Shown piece after piece: positions 57,960 to 64,000 of a stretch of DNA of 64,000 nucleotides. Location: contig JAACJM010000147.1 of the NCBI GenBank assembly GCA_013368315.1, positions 1 to 64,000 of the forward strand. Direction: 5' to 3'. This stretch comes from Tetrapyrgos nigripes. Taxonomy: Eukaryota; Basidiomycota; Agaricomycetes; Agaricales; Campanellaceae. The notes beneath the pieces are model-generated. The model saw only the letters and a program-made list of their open reading frames with translations, searched no databases and was not told the DNA's origin. Within the stretch, counting starts at the first letter, position 1, and each line of letters starts with the position of its first letter. The translations under genes were made by a program, and so were the position numbers.

Positions 57960-58299
57960 CTACAGCTCAAGGCATAGATTGCCAGCACCCAGGGTCAACA
58001 ACCCCAAACAGATAATCAGATCACAGTCAGGATCTCGAAATCAGTCTAGGAGAGGCAGTCCCAGACCACAGCAGTACGTCCCACCAGAATGAGATCTTCC
58101 CTGTGCATACCAAGCACATGTATACAATTTCAACGACTACATTGATTGTTTTTGGGACCTAGAACACAGAGAATTTTATTGGCACAACAGAAAAGCACAT
58201 CTTTGTCCAAATCACTATAATTCCATCCCATTACCACCAGAAGCAAACCCAAATCCTTGGGGATGACTCATAAACAGAGGACAAGAACCACTTATCAAT

Positions 58300-59205
58300 G
58301 GTCATTGAGAACACATAGCACCACCACCACTGAATCCACTCATACTCCCACCTCCAGGACAGCTAAGACAAGCTGTGCCACAACCTTCCACATCATCAGA
58401 ACCACAGCCATTGTCATCGTCAGTCCCAGAAGCTCCAGAACAGCTGCTAAAAGGAGACCCATCACCACCTCCATCGATTCCTCCATCATGTCATTCACCA
58501 GATCCTGATCCAAATCCAGAACCACATTCTAATCCACCTGACTCACCTGATCCTGATCCATCTGAACCAGACAATACAATTGATTCAGATTCAGACTCAG
58601 ATGACGACATGTCCAAGGCAACCAAAGCATTCAATAAAGTTATGAAACTTGAGAAGGACAGATGTAATTGGAGAACATGGGTAACAAGAGTACAGAGGGC
58701 AGCAGGATCTATTGGATACAATAAGTATCTAACTACAGCACCCACATCAGCAGCAGAAGAACAACAGCAGGATAAAGACCTGTTGAATGGCATGATCAGC
58801 ACACTACCAGACACTATTTTTAGGCATTACAAGAACAAACCAACATTGAAGGAGTTGTGGAATGCATTGAAACAGGATTATGATGCAAAGGACCCTCTCA
58901 CTGAAGCCAGCTTGGAAAAGCAACTCTTCTCCCTCACATGTACCAACCCAGCTAAAGTTGGTAAACACCTCAACAACCTCATCGCAATCATGGACAAACT
59001 AGCCGAATGTGGAGTCTCTATCCCTGATTTCCACTTCAAATCAGCCATCATCTCTTCCACTCCTGATATGTATCAAGCCATTGTCAAAGTCCTCATCACT
59101 GTTTCCAGAGAAGAACCAAATAAGTTAACACTGGGAATGTTGATTGCAGCCATTCACACAGAAGCTCAAGGCAAGAACTTCACTTCTAGCTCCAACAAAT
59201 CATAA
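58300..59205 (+). CDS. Ty1/copia gag-like protein
   Basis: The N-terminus is Pro/Ser/Asp-rich, followed from about residue 80 by a copia-type gag domain: KVMKLEKDRCNWRTWVTRVQ, GMISTLPDTIFRHYKNK, LWNALKQDYDAKDPLTEASL, FSLTCTNPAKVGKHLNNLIA. The first codon is unclear because the frame is open upstream of 58375. The stop is at 59203-59205. It forms the structural protein of virus-like particles and precedes a CCHC knuckle in another frame. Confidence 0.75.
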
Positions 59206-60895
59206 GAATCTGCGAACTACTCCAATGACAACTTCTGAGGCAGAGGGCATCACAGATTCAGAGGAAGAGGAGGCTGAGGAGGATCATCATTCAGAGTTCA
59301 GGGAAATTTCAGAGGAAGAGGCTGAGGTGGAGCAGGAGGAAATTGGCAAGGCAACAATCAAACAAGGGAAGAACTGAGCTGTTATAATTGCAAAGGACTT
59401 GGTCATTTCTCCAAAAATTGTCCATCTAAGCACATGCAGCATGCTAAGATGATAGGAATTACAGAGAGGACAGAAAGACTGGAGATAATGAGCAACAAAG
59501 AAATGGAAAAGAAAGGGATACAGCGAGAATTGCCAGAGAAAAGAACGAAGAAGATAGTGATGAAGGAAGTTGGATGGCTATAGAGATCCCGGAGATCGAA
59601 GATTCTATTGAATACCCCACCATTGATTGCTCCAACAGTCGAAGAAGCAGCTTTCAAAGCATTGGAACATACTCCACCAATTCTATTTGACTCTGGATGC
59701 TCATCCCATATGTTCCCACTCTGAGACCAATTATAAAACTACCAGACTATTCCCACTTGTCGAATCCAAGCCACTAGATCTGATACATTCACCCTACACA
59801 TCAAGACAATTGATACAAAGGAAAAACCCCACTTCTTACCTCTTTGCGACACTCTCTACTGTCCAGACATGCCCAACATGCTAGTATCATTGGGTAAATT
59901 GGATGACGCAGGATACATCATTCATATCAACAGAGGAATTATGGTTATCTCGAAACAAGGTTGCAGCATCGCTCACATTCCAAAAGGGCATGGGCTTTAC
60001 CAAATCATTGAGCATGAAAATGCTTATTCTGTCACCGTTCGTACCCTATCCTTATATGAAGCCCATTGCGCTACTGGACACCAGAGTTATCAATACATCG
60101 AAACCTTATTTGCAAACAATGCAGTTAAAAGAGTACGTCTTGATCCTAACAGAATGGAGTGGATTGAATGCATTGTATGCATGCGCAGCAAAGGAGCTCA
60201 TCTCGCTATTCCAAAATTATGTCTTACTCCACATGCTGATAACTTTGGAGACAGGATGCACATGGATGTCTGGGGACCAGCATCAGTCAGAACTATCAAT
60301 CATCAGGAGTATTCACTCACACTTATTGACGATGCCACATACTGGCTAGAAACCCCTCTACTGCACTCTAAAGATGAATCATTCACCAAATACGTCATCT
60401 TCCAGACCACCCTCAAAACTCAATTCAACATTATCATCAAGGAGGAGAATTTCTAGGAGGAGAGTTTACAAAGTATTTGGAAGGAAAAGGAACAGAAAGG
60501 AAACTCACAGTTCATGATACACCAGAGCAGAATGGTATTGCAGAAAGAAGTCATCATACACTTCTCAACACTGTCCAAGCTATGCTCATCTCATCAGGTT
60601 TACCAAAATCGTTATGGGGCATGGCAATGCTTTATGCAACCTACATCTGGAATTGTACCCCACACAAAGCCATCGACATGAAGACTCCATATGAGAAATG
60701 ATTCGGAAATATCCCAGACATCTCAGATCTTCACCCATTCAGCTCTATCGTTTACATCAAATGTACTCCAAAACCCAACAAATTGGAAGATCAGGCAATT
60801 GAAGGACATTGGTTAGGACAAGAGAAGGAATCCCAGGGTTACTATATCTTTTGGCCAAAGAAGAAATCCATCACTGTCGAATGGAACATATAATT
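59206..60895 (+). pseudogene. Ty1/copia pol: zinc knuckle, protease, integrase; reverse transcriptase absent
   Basis: A CCHC knuckle (CYNCKGLGHFSKNC, near 59380-59421) is followed by a protease active-site region (ILFDSGCSSHMFP, near 59685), a pre-integrase segment with the HHCC-type motif (CATGHQSYQYIETL, CIVCMRSKGAH), and the integrase core (HMDVWGPASVRTI, LIDDATYW; later GGEFTKYLEG, HDTPEQNGIAERSHHTLLN with Glu). The pieces lie in different frames separated by stops. Match to copia ends at about 60895 with KKKSITVEWN. There is no reverse transcriptase or RNase H, so it is a 3'-deleted relic. Confidence 0.8.
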
Positions 60896-61009
60896 CACTA
60901 ATCAACCAATCTAACTCCACCTCAGGCAACCCCCCCTGGGGGACCTATTAGGTGGGTTACTACCATGTCATCCTCTCACCTTGTAGCCTACCATTCCTGC
61001 CATTTATAT

Positions 61010-61220
61010 GGTAGCTACCTGGTAGTGTCCTGGTAGTAGGTTTTTTGAATTCACTGGTAGCTACCCTTAGGCCATGGTAGTACCATGGTAGCTACCTTCA
61101 TAGTCACTGGTAGCTACCATGCCCATGTGCATCACTATGTAGCTACCCTGCTTATGCATACCAGATAGACAGCTACCTGGGAGTATAAGGGTAGCTCCCT
61201 AGCATGTTGTGGTAGCTACC
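61010..61220. repeat. Cluster of the palindromic 10-mer GGTAGCTACC
   Basis: Perfect copies are at 61010-61019, 61056-61065, 61087-61096, 61109-61118 and 61211-61220. Near copies (GGTAGTACC, TGTAGCTACC, AGCTACCTGG, GGGTAGCTCC) lie between. Such clustered short palindromes usually mark the subterminal region of a cut-and-paste transposon, or transposase binding sites. The associated element was not identified. Confidence 0.75.
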
Positions 61221-61264
61221 CCCAGGTATCAAGCTGCTGACTAAGGGGCAGCCTCTTGCCAAAA

Positions 61265-61294
61265 AAGCACAGATCTTTCTGTGGATCTGTGCTT
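61265..61294. other. Perfect 11-bp stem hairpin
   Basis: AAGCACAGATC (61265-61275) and GATCTGTGCTT (61284-61294) form a perfect stem with an 8-nt loop, 45 bases after the GGTAGCTACC cluster. It may be an element terminus or an RNA structure; nothing else supports either. Confidence 0.6.
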
Positions 61295-63064
61295 CCTTTT
61301 ATGGAAGAGAGTGGACTTTTGTACTCATTGCCTCTGGCAGTGAGTGGGGCCTTAGGGGCATATTTTTCCCATGACTCTGAATTTGATGGGAGGGTGCAGG
61401 CAAGCTGTAGGGCCCAGATCCTGCAAATGTAATAGGGGTAGGAGCTGTGGCTGGCTCAGAAAATGCAAAATAAATTCTCAGAGCCAGCAATAAAATGTAG
61501 TGTGGGTATCTAAGAGGGTGTATTTTGGGTCACTGAATCCAGATATGCAACCAGAATTTCAATATATGCAGTGGTTATAGAGATATGGCCAAAATACTGT
61601 CCAAAATATAGCAGAAGAGCAGGATGGGCACTGGTCATTGCATGCAATCAGCTCTGATCATCATGTAGATTGGTAGGATACTGCTTTTAGACTCTCTAAA
61701 CCTGGGAATAACATTTATTTTGAAGTTGACTTTGATGTGGAATGGTTAGACTTTGAGCCAGATTTCAGTCCAGCATTGGTTTCTGCATGGGCTTGGCGCA
61801 GAGTCACATGAGAAGAGGATGGAGTCGCAGATTTGTACCAGTCCTGGATTCAAGCAAGAGTCAGCTCTATGTCATCCTCATCCTTGTTTGCTAATCTGCG
61901 AGACTTCCTCTGTGGGTGCTCCTCATGGTTTTCAGCCTCAGAGTCATGCGTGTCATGCGAATGGTGGCATGAGCAATGCCTCTTGGGCATGTCATGGTGG
62001 CAGTCTTGTTTGAAAAAGAATGGAATTAAAGAGTGGAATGAAAAGGAATAGAAGTTAGGAGGTGGTGGTTTACAGAGAAGGAAACTGTCAAACAAATCAG
62101 ACAACATGTACAAACAAGTGTCACTTTTCCATGCTTCGGATGTGCACAGACCAGCACTGCTAGCATTCTTATATGCACTGATATGCAGGATGACTTTCTC
62201 GTGGTAGCAATGTGCAATTTTTTCACGCCACTTCTGAACTTCAGGTCATTAGTGAGAAGAAGCAGGTTGGAGGTTGCCACAGATCGCAAAGGTATCAGGG
62301 ACTCAGAGCAGGTACCGGGTACAGATTTTGAAAAGATCGCAAGGGTATCAGGGTATCAGAGAGCAGGTACGGGATACAGATTTAGAAACATGCTGACCTG
62401 TAAGGCAGACCAGAATAAATTTTTTGTACATAGGTAGTTCAATATTGACACCTGATTGATCACTGTGGCTGACTGCATTTTATGTTGGGTTCCCACACTC
62501 TGGTTCAGTGCAAGTCGTTGTTTCCGTGTACCATACTACACTGTGGATATACTACTAAGGTGAAATCTCTTCAGAGTACACAACCTATGTGTATATCTTG
62601 GTGTTCAGTTAAAAATCTGATGTTGCTCATAATATTTACATGAAGAAATACCTTATTACCTGATCTGATTTTGCTGGATCCTGAAGTCACCTTTCCCTCA
62701 TCTTCTCCCTTAGATCTCCACTTTCCATGGTCCTCTGGGGTATATTCTACATAGGAATATTGGTCATCAAGTGAATTACTCAATAGTGCTAGTTCAGGAC
62801 TACCCCAAATCGTTTTATGTTCTGTTCCCATGCTCTAGTTCAGTGAAAGTTGTTTCCCCCATATTGCAATGCATTAGGGATCTACTACTAAGGTGAAATC
62901 TCTTCAGAGTACATAAATTATATGTATATCTTTGTGTTCAGCCAAAAATCTGGAGCTGCTCGTAATATTTAACTTATTACAAATCTCACTGACTCTTTTT
63001 ATTTTATTCATAGATTTATTTATCAACCCTGCGTGTTGTACAAGCACAGATACATTCAAAAGTA
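61295..63064. other. No gene recognised; direct repeats
   Basis: This is CpG-poor sequence with short frames only. It contains a tandem pair of about 55 bp near 62283-62390 (GATCGCAA-GGTATCAGGG ... GGTAC(C)GGGTACAGATTT) and a larger direct repeat (separate entry). Confidence 0.4.
62484..62970 (+). repeat. Direct repeat, two units about 336 bp apart
   Basis: CTACTAAGGTGAAATCTCTT and the following TCAGAGTACA, TATATCTT, GTGTTCAG and AAAAATCTG occur at about 62551-62640 and 62885-62970. The preceding CCCA(C/T)(A/G)CTCT..TTCAGTG segments also match. Confidence 0.6.
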
Positions 63065-63960
63065 TCACACTGTCTCATACATAGCTACCAGTGCCTGAAC
63101 CCAAAAGCATGCCTTTGGCAACCACCTCTCAGTAGGCAACACAATCCTGATCTCCTTACCCCTCCTGCCAGACCTCAAGGTCTCTGAAGATGGATACCCA
63201 ATATTTCCCCACTCCTCCTCCAGAATATTGAAACCTGCAGGTAAGATGTTCCTGTCTACCATAGCTCCCAGAACCAAGTCAAACTTCTGCAACTTTTCTG
63301 GTGTTGAAAAAGGATTGCTATGTCTGGGAACAGCTGCTGGTGCATGATGGAATTGGGTTCTTATATTCTCAAAGACATGGCCTGTGGCCAATATTTTAGT
63401 CTTGCAGACTGTGATTAGAAAGTACTTACTTTTCAGTTCAGTCGATATTTCATTATCATCAGTGTCTGAGTCGATTTCTTCATCTAGCTCACTTTCTGGA
63501 CCCCCTTCTGAATCCAATTTGTTGTCACTACTCTCAGCTGCACTGGTATCTGCTCCATAATACTGCTCCAGTATCCTTGGATTGACATCAGAGCAATCAT
63601 CGTAAACACCATTTCTGAGTTGACCTAGATACTGCATATCCTGTGCCATGAAAGTTAGATTGGCTCAAAATAAGGGTACTATTGGCATGAAATTTACTTA
63701 CATTGGGGCTTTTATCGGATGTGAGTTCCATTCTGAGTGAAACTGCTCAACGTCATCATTGATTTCACCAAGGAAAAGGAGATGAAGCAACCACAGATGA
63801 CTTTTATTGTCCGGATTCAAATGGTGCATTTCTTCCAGATGATGGAAAAAGGCACGCCACATGCATACAAAGTGCGTGCCAACTTCCAACCACAGCTTTT
63901 CAATCCTACTGTTTCATGTTGATCTGAAATGTTCCAGTTAGCGGCAGTGAGTATGAGTGA
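63065..63960 (-). pseudogene. Integrase-core (DDE) gene fragment running off the window
   Basis: The exon 63918-63710 reads KLWLEVGTHFVCMWRAFFHH and LWLLHLLFLGEINDDVEQF, and the exon from 63649 reads DMQYLGQLRNGVYDDCSDV and ILEQYYGADTS, followed by an acidic linker and a C-terminal region (WLPKACFWVQALV). These are hallmarks of an integrase-core family widespread in agaricomycetes. The intron between them is about 63650-63708, but the codon phases differ by one around HPI, so the copy looks damaged. The catalytic region would lie beyond 64000. Confidence 0.6.
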
Positions 63961-64000
63961 AATTGTATTGTATTACTTTCCCCAGAGAAGGGACCCACAA

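Noticed and set aside
61265..61294. Bacterial-type terminator
   Set aside because: It is in a fungal genome and there is no gene upstream; recorded as an unexplained hairpin instead.

Overview
This is a eukaryotic window from a wood- or litter-decaying agaricomycete (mushroom-forming basidiomycete). The evidence is the many 45-60 nt GT-AG introns with a few GC-AG introns, a short-type manganese peroxidase gene, an agaric-type multipass membrane protein family, a Plavaka-like transposase with a DUF6698-type neighbour, and a basidiomycete-type Helitron. It is accessory, repeat-dominated DNA. I recognise few intact single-copy genes and name no species.

Layout. 0-2 kb: the 3' part of a decayed membrane-protein gene and its duplicated 3' flank. 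4.3-9.8 kb: three neighbouring uncharacterised multi-exon genes, one intact, one with a CGA-to-TGA type stop, and one with an uncertain 3' half. 10.1-16.7 kb: an almost complete Helitron (HUH/Y2 Rep, Pif1-type helicase, and a C-terminal module resembling a cysteine peptidase), broken by three apparent frameshifts. 16.7-17.8 kb: dispersed repeat R2. 20.2-21.8 kb: a second Helitron reduced to its C-terminal module. 22.5 kb: a minisatellite derived from R2. 23-27 kb and 32-34.5 kb: three diverged copies of a proline/serine-rich, cysteine-containing, probably membrane-anchored protein gene. 28.0-29.3 kb: the best copy of the membrane-protein gene. 30.2-32.0 kb: a 1.8 kb imperfect palindrome. 35.1 kb: a tyrosine-recombinase tail. 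36.0-37.8 kb: a decaying serine carboxypeptidase. 38.0-39.2 kb: an F-box-like gene with one in-frame TAG. 39.4-39.8 kb: a MITE. 41.4-43.3 kb: an apparently intact 12-exon manganese peroxidase. 45.1-53.2 kb: a Plavaka/CACTA-like transposon with a nearly complete transposase and a divergently oriented, intact DUF6698-type gene. 53.3-55.7 kb: the 3' part of a Ty3/gypsy chromovirus with its 3' LTR. 55.9-57.5 kb: CpG-depleted copies of the duplicated 3' flank (R1) and R2. 57.5-60.9 kb: a Ty1/copia element inserted in R2 and lacking reverse transcriptase. 61.0-61.3 kb: a cluster of a 10-bp palindrome and a hairpin. 63.1-64 kb: a decayed integrase-core gene running off the window.

How it fits together. 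The peroxidase is the one clear host metabolic gene (extracellular lignin attack). Most of the rest is transposons and duplicated segments. Where two copies can be compared, the older one repeatedly differs by CG to TG or CA, and several premature stops are TGA where CGA is expected, which suggests cytosine-methylation-driven decay. The most interesting candidates for an undescribed system are the divergent transposase/DUF6698 pair, the Helitron C-terminal peptidase-like module retained alone in a second copy, and the three-gene cassette beside the Helitron. Exon borders were placed by eye from splice consensus and reading-frame continuity.
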